Below, one piece after another: positions 28,585 to 37,928 of a stretch of 64,000 nucleotides of DNA. The notes beneath the pieces are model-generated. The model saw only the letters and a list, made by a program, of their open reading frames with translations. It was not told where the DNA came from and ran no database searches. Position numbers and translations under genes: made by a program. Each line of letters starts with the position of its first letter. The stretch's first letter is position 1. Source of the DNA: Pseudomonas maumuensis (GTDB lineage Bacteria; Pseudomonadota; Gammaproteobacteria; Pseudomonadales; Pseudomonadaceae); NCBI RefSeq assembly GCF_019139675.1, contig NZ_CP077077.1, positions 3,968,001-4,032,000 on the forward strand, in the 5' to 3' direction.

Positions 28585-28821
28585 TCAGCCGAGGAAGGCC
28601 ACCACCTGCTCGGCATCGAACGGCCAGCCTAGCTCGGCGCCGGTGTCGCAACGGCGCAGCACCGGGATGCTCAGCCCATAGCGTTCGAACAGCGCCTCGC
28701 TGTCGGCGATATCGACCAGCTCGACCAGCAAGCCGTGCTCGACGAAGGGCATCAGCACAGCTTCGGCCACTTCGCACAGATGGCACCCGAGGGTGCCGAA
28801 CAATTGGGTTTCAGGCAGCAT
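28585..28821 (-). CDS. Glutaredoxin-like protein (DUF836 type)
   Basis: A 78-residue thioredoxin-fold protein. The sequence FGTLGCHLCEVAEAVL holds a CxxC redox pair near residues 12-15, followed by VELVDIAD, the cis-Pro loop YGLSIPVL, and a closing PFDAEQVVAFL. These match the small glutaredoxin-like DUF836 family. The ATG at 28821 is chosen because upstream codons lack the fold; its ribosome site is weak. It lies upstream of the SOS-box gene on the same strand but ends before the LexA operator, so the two are probably separate units. Confidence 0.85.
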   Translation of the reverse strand: MLPETQLFGTLGCHLCEVAEAVLMPFVEHGLLVELVDIADSEALFERYGLSIPVLRRCDTGAELGWPFDAEQVVAFLG

Positions 28822-28894
28822 GCGTAAATCCGCAAGATCGCAGGAAGGGATGCTTATTCTAGGTCCGTCCCAGCCCGCGCGCACCTGACCTGCC

Positions 28895-30103
28895 TCAATC
28901 CTGACTGGTGGCGCCAATCCGATGCACAGACAAGTCGGCGCCCTGGAACTCCTGCTCATGACTCAGACGCAAGCCATGCAACGCCTTGATCGCCCCGTAA
29001 ACGACAAAGCCACCGACCAGCGCCACCAGCACACCCGACAGGCTGCCCAACAGCTGGCTGACTAGGCTGACACCGCCCAAACCACCCAGAGCCACCTGCC
29101 CGAACACGCCGCAGGCGATGCCGCCCCACACACCGCATAGGCCGTGCAACGGCCACACACCCAGCACGTCGTCGATCTTCCAGCGGTTCTGCGCCGCAGT
29201 GAAGCACCAGACGAACAGCCCGCCTGCCACCAGGCCGGTGACCAGCGCCCCCACCGGATGCATCAGGTCGGAACCCGCGCACACCGCCACCAGGCCGGCC
29301 AGCGGGCCGTTGTGCAGGAAGCCGGGGTCGTTGCGCCCGGCCAGCAGGGCCGACAGGGTGCCACCGACCATGGCCATCAGCGAGTTGATCGCCACCAGCC
29401 CGCTCACCCCTTGCAAGGTCTGCGCGCTCATGACGTTGAAGCCGAACCAGCCGACGATCAGGATCCACGACCCCAGCGCCAGGAACGGAATGCTCGAGGG
29501 CGCGAACGCCACCAGCCGGCCATCGCGATAGCGGCCGCGGCGCGCGCCCAGCAGCAGCACCGCCGCCAGCGCCAGCCAGCCTCCCATGGCATGCACCACC
29601 ACGGAGCCGGCAAAGTCGTGGAACGGCGCACCGAAGCGCGCTTGCAACCAGGCCTGCAAGCCGAAGTTGCCGTTCCACACGATGCCTTCGAAAAACGGGT
29701 AGATGAACGCCACGATCAACGCCGTTGCGCACAGTTGCGGCGCAAAGCGTGCCCGTTCGGCGATGCCGCCGGAAATGATTGCCGGAATCGCCGCGGCGAA
29801 GGTCAGCAGGAAGAAACATTTGACCAGCGCGTAGCCATGGTCGCCGGCCAGCACCGCCGCCGGCTGCAGGAAGCTCACGCCATAGGCGATCCAGTAGCCG
29901 ACGAAGAAGTACACCAGCGCCGAGATGGCGAAATCGCTGAGGATCTTCGACAAGGCGTTGACCTGATTCTTGTACCGCACCGTGCCGACCTCGAGAAAGG
30001 CGAACCCCGCATGCATGGCCAGAACCAGGATCGCGCCCATGAGGATGAACAAAGTGTTGGAGCCGTGGACCAGGGAGTCCATCGCGCTGTGGGTGTTTTC
30101 CAT
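28895..30103 (-). CDS. Ammonium transporter (Amt family)
   Basis: A 402-residue inner-membrane ammonium channel with 11 expected helices. The N-terminus MENTHSAMDSLVHGSNTLF leads straight into the first helix, LAMHAGFAFLEVGTVR, as in Amt proteins without a signal peptide. The FDFAGS-like segment here reads FHDFAGSVVVHAMGG, carrying the pore His, and ALGSWILIVGWFGFN follows. A second conserved His lies in WPLHGLCGVWGG. There is no glnK beside it, unlike amtB-glnK operons. A possible sigma-54 element ends only about 15 bases from the start. Confidence 0.92.
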   Translation of the reverse strand: MENTHSAMDSLVHGSNTLFILMGAILVLAMHAGFAFLEVGTVRYKNQVNALSKILSDFAISALVYFFVGYWIAYGVSFLQPAAVLAGDHGYALVKCFFLLTFAAAIPAIISGGIAERARFAPQLCATALIVAFIYPFFEGIVWNGNFGLQAWLQARFGAPFHDFAGSVVVHAMGGWLALAAVLLLGARRGRYRDGRLVAFAPSSIPFLALGSWILIVGWFGFNVMSAQTLQGVSGLVAINSLMAMVGGTLSALLAGRNDPGFLHNGPLAGLVAVCAGSDLMHPVGALVTGLVAGGLFVWCFTAAQNRWKIDDVLGVWPLHGLCGVWGGIACGVFGQVALGGLGGVSLVSQLLGSLSGVLVALVGGFVVYGAIKALHGLRLSHEQEFQGADLSVHRIGATSQD

Positions 30104-30405
30104 GTAGTGGCAGACCTGCAAAAAGGCACCAGGACAGTTCAAGAACCGGCATCCATGCACCGCATCGGTGCCAGGCCCCCGCCCCGTTTCGGTGACCCGG
30201 GGGTGCCTGCGTGGTTTTTTCTTGGGTTTGTCGTGGATTGGGTTAAGGTTTAGGGGTCTCCGCATCAAGCGCGCATGATTTCGGCGCAGGCCTCGGCGGA
30301 CACGCACCGCTTTTTAGCAAGCGCTGTACCAACACATCCCGCTGAACCTTCCGCGCCACCGATCACTCGAAATAGCCACACACATCCACAGGGAGAGGCC
30401 CACTC
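30104..30405. other. Divergent gap between amt and the yqjD-like gene
   Basis: This 302-base gap holds no convincing gene. It contains GTTTCGGTGACCCGGGGG and low-complexity purine/pyrimidine tracts. An AGGGAGAG ribosome site for the rightward gene lies near its end. Minus-strand TGGTGCC-N4-TTGCA close to the amt start is a possible but awkwardly placed sigma-54 site. Confidence 0.4.
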
Positions 30406-30717
30406 ATGGCCAGCAAATCGGCAAAGACTGCACAAGACATACTGATGGCTGACTTCCAGGCTCTGGTCCGCGACACCGAAAAGCTGCTGGCCGACACGGC
30501 CAACCTGGCAGGCGACCAGGCCGATGAACTGCGCGAGCAGATCCACGATCGCCTGGTCCAGGCTCGTGAAACCCTGCAACTGACCCAGGACTCGGTGCGC
30601 GCCCGTGGCCAGGCGGCCCTGGGCAGCGCCGAGCAGTACGTGCAGGAGAATCCGTGGCAGGCCATCGGCATCGCCGCCGGCGTCGGCCTGCTGATCGGTC
30701 TGCTGGCCAAGCGCTGA
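30406..30717 (+). CDS. ElaB/YqjD (DUF883) membrane-anchored protein
   Basis: A 103-residue protein. Residues 1-80 are amphipathic helices rich in Asp, Glu and Gln. The C-terminal helix AIGIAAGVGLLIGLLAKR is a glycine-zipper membrane anchor. This layout defines the YqjD/ElaB family, whose E. coli members bind ribosomes at the inner membrane in stationary phase. A strong AGGGAG site precedes the start. It opens a three-gene cluster that matches the E. coli yqjDEK order. Confidence 0.9.
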   Translation: MASKSAKTAQDILMADFQALVRDTEKLLADTANLAGDQADELREQIHDRLVQARETLQLTQDSVRARGQAALGSAEQYVQENPWQAIGIAAGVGLLIGLLAKR

Positions 30718-30726
30718 GGAACCTTC

Positions 30727-31101
30727 ATGGACAACGAAGCCATCGGCACGGGCGCCTCCGGCAGGCGCCTGGGCGCAGCTGTGCTGGGCTTGCTGCACAG
30801 CCATATCGAGCTGTTCGGTATCGAGTTGCAGGAGCAGAAGGCTCGAACCTTGAGCCTGCTGTTGTTCGCCGGTCTGGCGCTGGTGTTCGCCCTGCTGCTG
30901 CTGACCGCCCTGTCGGGCCTGGTGCTGGTGCTGCTGTGGGACAGCTACCGCCTGGCCGGAATCATCGGCCTGTGCGTGTTCTACGGGATCGCCGCGCTGT
31001 ATTGCGGCCTGCGCCTGAAGGCCGCGGTGTTCGACGAGTCCTCGCCCTTCAACGCCACCCTCGAGGAGTTGGCCAAGGATCGGGAGCGCCTGCTGCCATG
31101 A
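30727..31101 (+). CDS. YqjE-like (phage holin superfamily) membrane protein
   Basis: A 124-residue protein with two long hydrophobic helices (about 45-70 and 75-100) between charged ends, typical of the YqjE/DUF1469 family. It begins 9 bases after the preceding stop and overlaps the next start in an ATGA junction. It likely acts with the neighbouring YqjD-like and YqjK-like proteins at the inner membrane. The exact function of the family is unknown. Confidence 0.87.
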   Translation: MDNEAIGTGASGRRLGAAVLGLLHSHIELFGIELQEQKARTLSLLLFAGLALVFALLLLTALSGLVLVLLWDSYRLAGIIGLCVFYGIAALYCGLRLKAAVFDESSPFNATLEELAKDRERLLP

Positions 31102-31424
31102 GCCTGCCAGAACTACCCAACACCCGTAACCCGCGGGAGTTGCGCAAGGCGCTGCTGCGCCTGCGCATGGAAATGCACCGCCAGGAAATCCGCCACGAAT
31201 CCGGGCAGTTGCTCGAACCGGTCCGTCGCCTGCGCGGTATGGGCAGCTCCTTCGGTGAAGGCCTCGGGGTCAAGCACGGCTCGCTGTGGGGCATTGGCGC
31301 CGTGGTTGCCCTGGGCTTTCTCACCGGCAAGGGGGTGCGCAGCGGCAACCTGACACGCCTGGTCCGCCTGGGTACCGGCCTGGTGCCCCTGATCCGCCTG
31401 TTCCTCGCCAGCCGTCGTCCCTGA
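31098..31424 (+). CDS. YqjK-like small membrane protein
   Basis: A 108-residue protein with a charged, arginine-rich N-terminal half (RELRKALLRLRMEMHRQEIR) and a hydrophobic segment near LWGIGAVVALGFLTG. It starts inside the stop of the yqjE-like gene, so translation is coupled. Identification rests on position and charge pattern more than on strong motifs. It is the last gene of the cluster. Confidence 0.75.
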   Translation: MSLPELPNTRNPRELRKALLRLRMEMHRQEIRHESGQLLEPVRRLRGMGSSFGEGLGVKHGSLWGIGAVVALGFLTGKGVRSGNLTRLVRLGTGLVPLIRLFLASRRP

Positions 31425-31502
31425 TGCCGAAGCGCGCCCGGCCCTTGCGCGGGCGCGCCGGACACAGGAAGCTATCCCGACTCTACGATCGGAGAACACG
31501 CC

Positions 31503-32834
31503 TTGGACTGGCAAACCCTGCTGACCCGCGAACGACTGGGCAAGGCCCTCTACAGCCCCGAGGAGCTTGGCCGCAGCCCCTTTCACAAGGACCACGACCG
31601 TATCATCTTCTCCGGGGCCTTCCGCCGCCTGGGACGCAAGACCCAGGTGCATCCGGTCTCGAGCAACGACCATATTCACACCCGCCTCACCCATTCTCTC
31701 GAAGTCAGCTGCGTAGGACGCTCGCTGGGCATGCGTGTCGGCGAGACCCTACGCGGCCAACTGCCGGACTGGTGCGAGCCCAGCGACCTGGGAATGATCG
31801 TGCAGTCGGCCTGCCTGGCCCACGATATCGGCAACCCGCCGTTCGGCCACTCCGGCGAGGACGCCATCCGCCACTGGTTCCAGCAGGCCGCCGGACGCGG
31901 CTGGCTTGACGACATGAGCGACGACCAGCGTGCCGACTTCCTCAATTTCGAAGGCAATGCCCAGGGCTTTCGCGTGCTTACGCAGCTCGAGTACCACCAG
32001 TTCGACGGTGGCATGCGCCTGACGTACGCCACGCTCGGCGCCTACCTCAAGTACCCTTGGGCAGCGCGCCACGCCGATGCCCTGGGCTATAAGAAGCACA
32101 AGTTCGGCTGCTACCAGAGCGAACTGGTACTGCTCGAACAGATCGCCGGCAAGCTTGGCCTGCCCCAGCTCGAGCACCAGCGCTGGGCGCGCCATCCTCT
32201 GGTGTACCTGATGGAGGCTGCGGACGACATCTGCTACGCCTTGATCGACCTGGAGGACGGGCTGGAGATGGACCTGCTGCAATATGCCGAAGTCGAGGCG
32301 CTGCTGCTCGACCTGGTGGGTGACGATCTGCCGGAAACCTACCGCCTGCTGGGTCCGGGCGAGTCACGCCGGCGCAAGCTGGCGATCCTGCGCGGCAAGG
32401 CTATCGAGCATTTGACCAACGCCGCAGCCCAGGCCTTCGTCGAACAACAAGGCGCTCTGCTCGCCGGCCGGCTGAGCGGCGATCTGGTCGAACACATGCA
32501 TGGCCCGGCACAACGCTGCGTGCTCCAGGCCAAGGATATGGCGCGTAAAAAAATCTTCCAGGACAAACGCAAGACCCTGCACGAGATCGGTGCTTACACG
32601 ACCTTGGAGATCCTGCTCAACACCTTCTGTGGCGCCGCCCTGGAACAGCACGGTGGACGCACGCCATCGTTCAAGAGCCGGCGTGTGCTGGACCTGATCG
32701 GCAACAATGCCCCCGACCCACATGGCTCATTGCATGGTGCGTTCCTGCGCATGATCGATTTCATCGCTGGCATGACCGACAGCTATGCCAGCGAAATGGC
32801 ACTGGAAATGACCGGACGCTCCAGTCCGAAGTAA
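31503..32834 (+). CDS. dgt: Deoxyguanosinetriphosphate triphosphohydrolase-like protein
   Basis: HD-domain dNTPase that hydrolyses dGTP (or other dNTPs) to the nucleoside and tripolyphosphate. The 443-residue product begins from a TTG at 31503 with GGAG 10 bases upstream. It shows [10 protein letters not shown], the first HD His in [11 protein letters not shown], the HD pair in [15 protein letters not shown], and a later Asp in [12 protein letters not shown]. The C-terminal half matches the dGTPase-like type 2 proteins. The next genes on the strand, a BvgA/BvgS-type pair, match what I recall of the PAO1 gene order near PA3043. Confidence 0.92.
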   Translation: MDWQTLLTRERLGKALYSPEELGRSPFHKDHDRIIFSGAFRRLGRKTQVHPVSSNDHIHTRLTHSLEVSCVGRSLGMRVGETLRGQLPDWCEPSDLGMIVQSACLAHDIGNPPFGHSGEDAIRHWFQQAAGRGWLDDMSDDQRADFLNFEGNAQGFRVLTQLEYHQFDGGMRLTYATLGAYLKYPWAARHADALGYKKHKFGCYQSELVLLEQIAGKLGLPQLEHQRWARHPLVYLMEAADDICYALIDLEDGLEMDLLQYAEVEALLLDLVGDDLPETYRLLGPGESRRRKLAILRGKAIEHLTNAAAQAFVEQQGALLAGRLSGDLVEHMHGPAQRCVLQAKDMARKKIFQDKRKTLHEIGAYTTLEILLNTFCGAALEQHGGRTPSFKSRRVLDLIGNNAPDPHGSLHGAFLRMIDFIAGMTDSYASEMALEMTGRSSPK

Positions 32835-32843
32835 GGGTAAGCC

Positions 32844-33043
32844 GGGTGGTAGGCGAGCGTTTGCCACCCACGTTTAATTTGTATGAAAAATCCTATACTG
32901 GAAACTTGAAATTAAACTCTCCAATCACCAAGCCCTAGAAAAGTTATCAACTCCTGACAAATACCTACCAATATCTACATCGCCCGTAGCAAAGTTTTGC
33001 CTGCGCTGTAAGTTAATTCCTATATCCCGGATTTGCCACCCAC
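32844..33043. repeat. Hairpin and 12-base direct repeat in an AT-rich gap
   Basis: After dgt, GGGTGG and CCACCC form a hairpin (32844-32870) that may end transcription. The 12-mer TTTGCCACCCAC occurs at 32860-32871 and again at 33032-33043, bounding about 160 bases of unusually AT-rich DNA. This lies just upstream of the two-component genes and may be a duplicated operator or a small-insertion scar. Confidence 0.55.
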
Positions 33044-33104
33044 TTCCCTGCCCGTCGACATTCAACTGAGCTAATGTGCCGGCTGCCTTCACCCGCAGCC
33101 TGGA

Positions 33105-33734
33105 ATGTTGAATATGCACTCAGTCTTTATCGTTGATGACCATCCCGTAATACGCCTGGCGATTCGGATGTTGCTGGAAAACCAGGGATACCGGGTGGTC
33201 GGTGAATCGGATAATGGCGTGGACGCCATGCAGTTGATCCGCGAAACCCCACCGGACCTGGTCATTCTGGACATCAGCATCCCCAAGCTCGATGGCCTGG
33301 AAATGCTCTCGCGCCTGCAGGCCATGGCCATCCCGCTGAAGGTCCTGGTGCTGACCGCGCAATCACCTGCACTGTTCGCGATCCGCTGCATGCACTCCGG
33401 TGCGGCCGGGTATGTGTGCAAGCAGGAAGATCTCAGCGAACTGCTCAGTGCCATCAAAGCCGTACTGTCCGGCTACAACTATTTCCCTAGCCAGGCACTC
33501 AATCCACCACCGACTGGCAGCAACCAGGAGCTGGAACTGTTCCGCCAGGTCAACGACAGGGAGTTGATGGTCCTGCAGCTCTTTGCCCAGGGCCGTAGCA
33601 ACAAGGAAATTGCCAAGGGCATGTTTCTCAGCAACAAGACCGTCAGCACCTACAAGAAACGCCTCATGCACAAGTTGCGTGCCAGCACATTGGTGGAGTT
33701 GATCGACGTCGCCAAACGCAACGCATTGGTCTGA
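33105..33734 (+). CDS. rocA2: BvgA/RocA-type response regulator
   Basis: A 209-residue regulator: a receiver domain (FIVDDHPVIRLA, phosphoacceptor in LVILDISIPK, and a conserved Thr near VLVLTA) and a LuxR helix-turn-helix (LMVLQLFAQGRSNKEIAKG, SNKTVSTYKKRLM). ATG 33105 and ATG 33114 are both possible; GGA is better spaced for 33114. It is followed with one base between stop and start by a large hybrid kinase, the bvgAS arrangement. The symbol rests on dgt-roc-yggL-dacB synteny with PAO1 PA3043-PA3047 as remembered, so the name is tentative. Confidence 0.85.
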   Translation: MLNMHSVFIVDDHPVIRLAIRMLLENQGYRVVGESDNGVDAMQLIRETPPDLVILDISIPKLDGLEMLSRLQAMAIPLKVLVLTAQSPALFAIRCMHSGAAGYVCKQEDLSELLSAIKAVLSGYNYFPSQALNPPPTGSNQELELFRQVNDRELMVLQLFAQGRSNKEIAKGMFLSNKTVSTYKKRLMHKLRASTLVELIDVAKRNALV

Positions 33735-33735
33735 C

Positions 33736-36700
33736 ATGATGACGTGGAGGTACATCGCTGTTTTACTGCTCTGCCTGGGCACGCCGCTACAAGGTGGCGG
33801 CGTGACGGTCGATATGGGCCGCACCTACACGCTGCTCAGCCGCTCCGCACCGACATCGGTCCGGCCGACCCTGACAGTGGCGCAACGCGCCTGGATCGCA
33901 TCGCGCAAGGAGCTGGTGCTCGGCACCTCGGCACCCGACTACCCGCCCTTTGACATCGCCACGGGCGGGCGCGAGTACCAAGGGCTGACCGCCGACTACG
34001 CCGGCTTGATCGGCAGTGCCTTGGGCCTGCCTGTACGCGTGCAACGTTTTCCCAGTCGACCGGCGGCGGTCGCGGCGCTCAAGAGCGGCCACATCGATCT
34101 GCTGGGCAGCGCCAACGGCTATGAGGCCGTCACCCAGGGCCTGGCACTGTCACGCCCCTATGCCATCGATCAACCCGTACTGGTGACCCGCGAGGACGAG
34201 AGCCGCGCGTTGGACACCGGCCTGGCAGGCATGCGCCTGAGCATGCTGTATCACTACCTGCCGCCCGGAGAAATCCACGCCAACTACCCCAAGGCCGAGC
34301 TGCTGACCTTCGAGTCGTCCACCCAAGCCCTGAATGCGGTGGCCTTCGAGCAGGCCGACGTGTTCATCGGTGACACCATCTCCACGCACTACCTGATCAG
34401 CCAAGGTCACCTACCGCATGTGCGCATGGCCAACTTCGGCAAACATGAAGCCGTGGGCTTCAGCTTCGCCATGCGCGAGGGCGCCCATACCCTCCAGTCG
34501 CTGGTGGATGCAGCACTCGACGCCCAGTCCAGCGCCACCCGCAACGATATCTTCAAACGTTGGAGCGCCAGCAGCGGCAGTTTGTTGACCGATCGCAAGC
34601 TGCAGTTATCGACACGCGAGGAACAGTGGCTGAGCCAGCACCCGATCATGCGCGTGGCGGTCAACGACACCGCCGCGCCATTGACGTTCTTCGACAGCAA
34701 TGAACGCCTACGAGGGGTCGTCGCCGACCTGCTCGAACTTATTCGCCTGCGTACCGGTCTGCGCTTCGAGATCCGCCGTGCCAGTGGCGATGGCGACATG
34801 ATCAACCAGCTCGAGTCCGGGCGCGCCGACATCATCGCCAGCCTGTCCACCGATGCCCGCCGGGGCAGCCCGCTACAGGTCAGCCGCCCCTACCTTGAGA
34901 GCGCCTACGTGCTGGTCAGCCATACCGGCACAGATCAGCCAAGCAGCCTCAAGCAACTCGCGGGCAAGCGGGTCGCCGTTCCCCGCGACAGCACCGTGGC
35001 CGCCCTGCTTGCGACACGCCACCCACGGATCCGCCAGGTCGCCACCGAAAGCACCTACTACTCCATGGTACTGCTCGGCAGCGGTGCGGTGGATGCGGCG
35101 ATTGCCACCCTCATCGATGCCAACCATATGCTCGCCACCAGCAACAACCTGGTCATCCGCAGCACGGTGGGCACGGAACCCGCAGCCTTTTCCATGGCGA
35201 CGGCACCCGACGCCAGCGAGCTGGGCTCGATTCTCGACAAAGCACTACTGAGTATTTCGCCGGAGGAGCTGGGGGTGATCAACAGCCGCTGGCGGGACCA
35301 TGGCCTGCGTGACGACGCCTACTGGCGCAGCTACCGCCGAGTATTCCTGCAAGTGGTGGGGGTGATCGCGGTCCTACTGGTGCTCGCACTGGTATGGAAT
35401 GCCCGGCTGCGCCGTCAGATCAAGCAACGCCAGCGGGCTGAACGGGCACTCAACGACCAGTTGGAATTCATGGGGGCCCTGCTCAATGGTACGCCCCACC
35501 CCATGTATGTGCGTGATCGCGAGGGGTGCCTGCAAAGCTGTAACGACAGCTATTTGCAAGCCGTCGGCGCCAGCCTCGAGCAAGTCCTTGGCAAACGCCT
35601 GGAAGATGCCCCTTATAGCGACTGCGACTACACCCGCCAGATCCAGGACGACTACCAGCGAGTGATGGCGCTGGGTAAACCCTTGATCCTCGATCGCCCT
35701 TTGCGCCTGAAGGACCGCGACCTGACCATCTACCACTGGATCCTGCCATATCGCGATTCGGTGGGAGAGATGCAAGGCATCATCGGTGGCTGGATCGACA
35801 TCAGCGAACGCCGCGCCCTGGTCCAGGACCTGCGCCTGGCCAAGCAGCAGGCCGATGATGCCAACCGGGCCAAGAGCACGTTCCTGGCCACCATCAGCCA
35901 TGAGATCCGCACGCCGATGAACGCGCTGATCGGCATGCTGGAACTGGCCTTGAAACGCGCCGAGCAGGGTAAGCTGGATCGACCCGCGCTGGAGGTCGCC
36001 CATCATTCGGCCAGCGATCTGCTGGGGTTGATCGGTGACATCCTGGATATCGCCCGGATCGAGTCCGGGCAAATGTCCCTTGTACCAGAACCCGTCGACC
36101 TCGCGGCGTTGGTCGAGTCGGTCGGACGCGTGTTCGACGGCTTGGCCCGCCACAAAGGCCTGGTGCTGGATGTCGTGATAGCCCGCGAAGCCCGCTGTCA
36201 TGCAATGCTCGACCCGCTGCGCTTCAAGCAAGTCCTGTCGAACCTGGTGAGCAATGCGATCAAGTTCACCGAACAGGGGCAAGTGCGTATTACCGTCAAG
36301 ATACGCAAAGATGGCGATTCGGCATTGCCGACACTCGACCTGGAGGTCCGTGACAGCGGGATCGGAATCCACGAGCAAGACCTACAGCGCCTGTTCTCGC
36401 CCTTCGTACAGGCCAACCCCTACAGTGACGGCGCCCGGGCCGGTACCGGGCTGGGGCTGGTCATCAGCCGTGACCTGTGCGCCATGATGGGCGGCGAACT
36501 TACCCTGCAGAGTTTGCAAGGTGTCGGCACCCGTGTACGCCTGGTGATGCAGTTGCAATGCGTCGAGCCGGTCGCGGCCCTGCCGCGCCCCATCGAGCAG
36601 ATCCTGCCGCCGGACGAGCAACTGAGCATCTTGGTGATCGACGACCACCCGGCCAACTTGCTGTTGATGGCTCAGCAGCTGGACTACCTGGGCCTGAATC

Positions 36701-37368
36701 AGGAAAGCGCCGAGGAGGGCAGCGAAGGTCTGCGCAAGTGGCGTGAGGGCTGTTTCGATGTGCTGATCGTCGACTGCAACATGCCCCAGATGAATGGCTA
36801 CGCGCTGGCCAGGACCGTGCGCACGGAGGAGCGCCTGCAAAACCGGCCGCGCTGCACCATTCTTGGCTACACCGCCAACGCCCAGCCCGAGGTACGCCAG
36901 CAGTGCATCGATGCCGGCATGGACGACTGCCTGCTCAAACCCATCGGCCTGCAGGTGCTGGGGCAACGCCTGAGGGCCATCACACGGATCGACCGGCAGC
37001 GCGATGATGCCCTTGGGTCCACACCGCACTTCGACCTCAAAGGCTTGTCCACGATCGTCGGCGACAACCTCGCCGACCGCGACCGCATCCTCGAAACCTT
37101 GCTCCTGAGCCTGCGTCAAGACCTGCAGATCCTGATGGCCCTCGATCCTTGCAACGAGGGCGACGAGCTGGCATTACAGGCGCACAAAATCCTCAGCGCA
37201 GGAAGGATGCTGGATGCGAAGTCTTTGATCGAGGCTTGCGAAGCACTGGAGGAAACGAACTTGCCCCAGAGCGAACTGAAAAAACGCCGTCAGGCGCTGG
37301 CACGGCACATGCGCCGCCTGGAGAAAGCCCTGGCCAGGCAACTGCAGCGCGTGGCCGAGGCGGGATAA
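33736..37368 (+). CDS. rocS2: BvgS/RocS-type hybrid sensor kinase
   Basis: A 1210-residue unorthodox kinase. The order is: a signal-like N-terminus, two tandem periplasmic SBP_bac_3 (venus-flytrap) domains (about 50-280 and 305-520), one transmembrane helix (about 537-558), a PAS domain (about 580-690), HisKA with H722 in SHEIRTPMN, a HATPase domain (NLVSNAIKF, DSGIGI, GTGLGLVIS), a receiver domain with D1013 in VLIVDCNMP, and a C-terminal Hpt domain with H1150 in LQAHKIL. All four phosphorelay sites are present, so it should relay to the adjacent regulator. In P. aeruginosa the Roc systems control fimbriae, efflux and virulence genes; the ligand and targets here are unknown. Confidence 0.9.
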   Translation: MMTWRYIAVLLLCLGTPLQGGGVTVDMGRTYTLLSRSAPTSVRPTLTVAQRAWIASRKELVLGTSAPDYPPFDIATGGREYQGLTADYAGLIGSALGLPVRVQRFPSRPAAVAALKSGHIDLLGSANGYEAVTQGLALSRPYAIDQPVLVTREDESRALDTGLAGMRLSMLYHYLPPGEIHANYPKAELLTFESSTQALNAVAFEQADVFIGDTISTHYLISQGHLPHVRMANFGKHEAVGFSFAMREGAHTLQSLVDAALDAQSSATRNDIFKRWSASSGSLLTDRKLQLSTREEQWLSQHPIMRVAVNDTAAPLTFFDSNERLRGVVADLLELIRLRTGLRFEIRRASGDGDMINQLESGRADIIASLSTDARRGSPLQVSRPYLESAYVLVSHTGTDQPSSLKQLAGKRVAVPRDSTVAALLATRHPRIRQVATESTYYSMVLLGSGAVDAAIATLIDANHMLATSNNLVIRSTVGTEPAAFSMATAPDASELGSILDKALLSISPEELGVINSRWRDHGLRDDAYWRSYRRVFLQVVGVIAVLLVLALVWNARLRRQIKQRQRAERALNDQLEFMGALLNGTPHPMYVRDREGCLQSCNDSYLQAVGASLEQVLGKRLEDAPYSDCDYTRQIQDDYQRVMALGKPLILDRPLRLKDRDLTIYHWILPYRDSVGEMQGIIGGWIDISERRALVQDLRLAKQQADDANRAKSTFLATISHEIRTPMNALIGMLELALKRAEQGKLDRPALEVAHHSASDLLGLIGDILDIARIESGQMSLVPEPVDLAALVESVGRVFDGLARHKGLVLDVVIAREARCHAMLDPLRFKQVLSNLVSNAIKFTEQGQVRITVKIRKDGDSALPTLDLEVRDSGIGIHEQDLQRLFSPFVQANPYSDGARAGTGLGLVISRDLCAMMGGELTLQSLQGVGTRVRLVMQLQCVEPVAALPRPIEQILPPDEQLSILVIDDHPANLLLMAQQLDYLGLNQESAEEGSEGLRKWREGCFDVLIVDCNMPQMNGYALARTVRTEERLQNRPRCTILGYTANAQPEVRQQCIDAGMDDCLLKPIGLQVLGQRLRAITRIDRQRDDALGSTPHFDLKGLSTIVGDNLADRDRILETLLLSLRQDLQILMALDPCNEGDELALQAHKILSAGRMLDAKSLIEACEALEETNLPQSELKKRRQALARHMRRLEKALARQLQRVAEAG

Positions 37369-37398
37369 GGGCGGTACAGGGCGTACCGCCGAAATCGA

Positions 37399-37743
37399 TC
37401 AGGAAGCCGGGTTGATCGGCTTTTCCGGATACCAGGCATCCAGCAGCGGGCTGACTTCAATGCTGGTCAGTTCGCTACGGCCCTTGAGCCAGGCTTCGAC
37501 CGCGGCACGCTGCTCTTCGCTGACCGAGCCACGCTTGACGGAGCAGACCAGACCGAAGTCATCGCCGCCGACATAGTCCAGGCCGTTGGCATCCATGGCA
37601 TCAGCCAGGAAAGCATCGAGGAAGGCATCGATGGCTTCATCGGACAGGTCTTCCTTGAAGCCCAGGTTCAGTTCGAAACCCAGCTCCTGGAATTCATCCA
37701 CGCACAGTTTCTTGCGCAGGCGACGGGAACGGTTGGTAGCCAT
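37399..37743 (-). CDS. yggL: YggL-family ribosome-associated protein
   Basis: A 114-residue cytoplasmic protein of the YggL (DUF469) family, E. coli members of which bind the 50S subunit. The basic start MATNRSRRLRKKLCVDEFQELGF and the acidic middle (SDEAIDAFLDAFLADA) are characteristic. A GAGAGGA ribosome site precedes the ATG. It converges with the hybrid kinase gene and is divergent from dacB. Confidence 0.9.
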   Translation of the reverse strand: MATNRSRRLRKKLCVDEFQELGFELNLGFKEDLSDEAIDAFLDAFLADAMDANGLDYVGGDDFGLVCSVKRGSVSEEQRAAVEAWLKGRSELTSIEVSPLLDAWYPEKPINPAS

Positions 37744-37928
37744 GAAACAATCCTCTCAATTAATTACGCGCGGCACTTTACCAGTTTCCGGCGCACAACG
37801 GCGCTTTTCCGTCGAATGAGGCCCATGCCGAGCACGCTTGGGGCATAATGCGCACTATATTCGTACTGGGGCCATCATTTCCTACAGCCTCATTGTCTTT
37901 TCCCCTCGCCTGCAGGGTTTATCCATTT

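Noticed and set aside
36382..37119. 245-codon minus-strand frame inside the hybrid kinase gene
   Set aside because: It overlaps the intact receiver and Hpt regions of the kinase and has no independent support.
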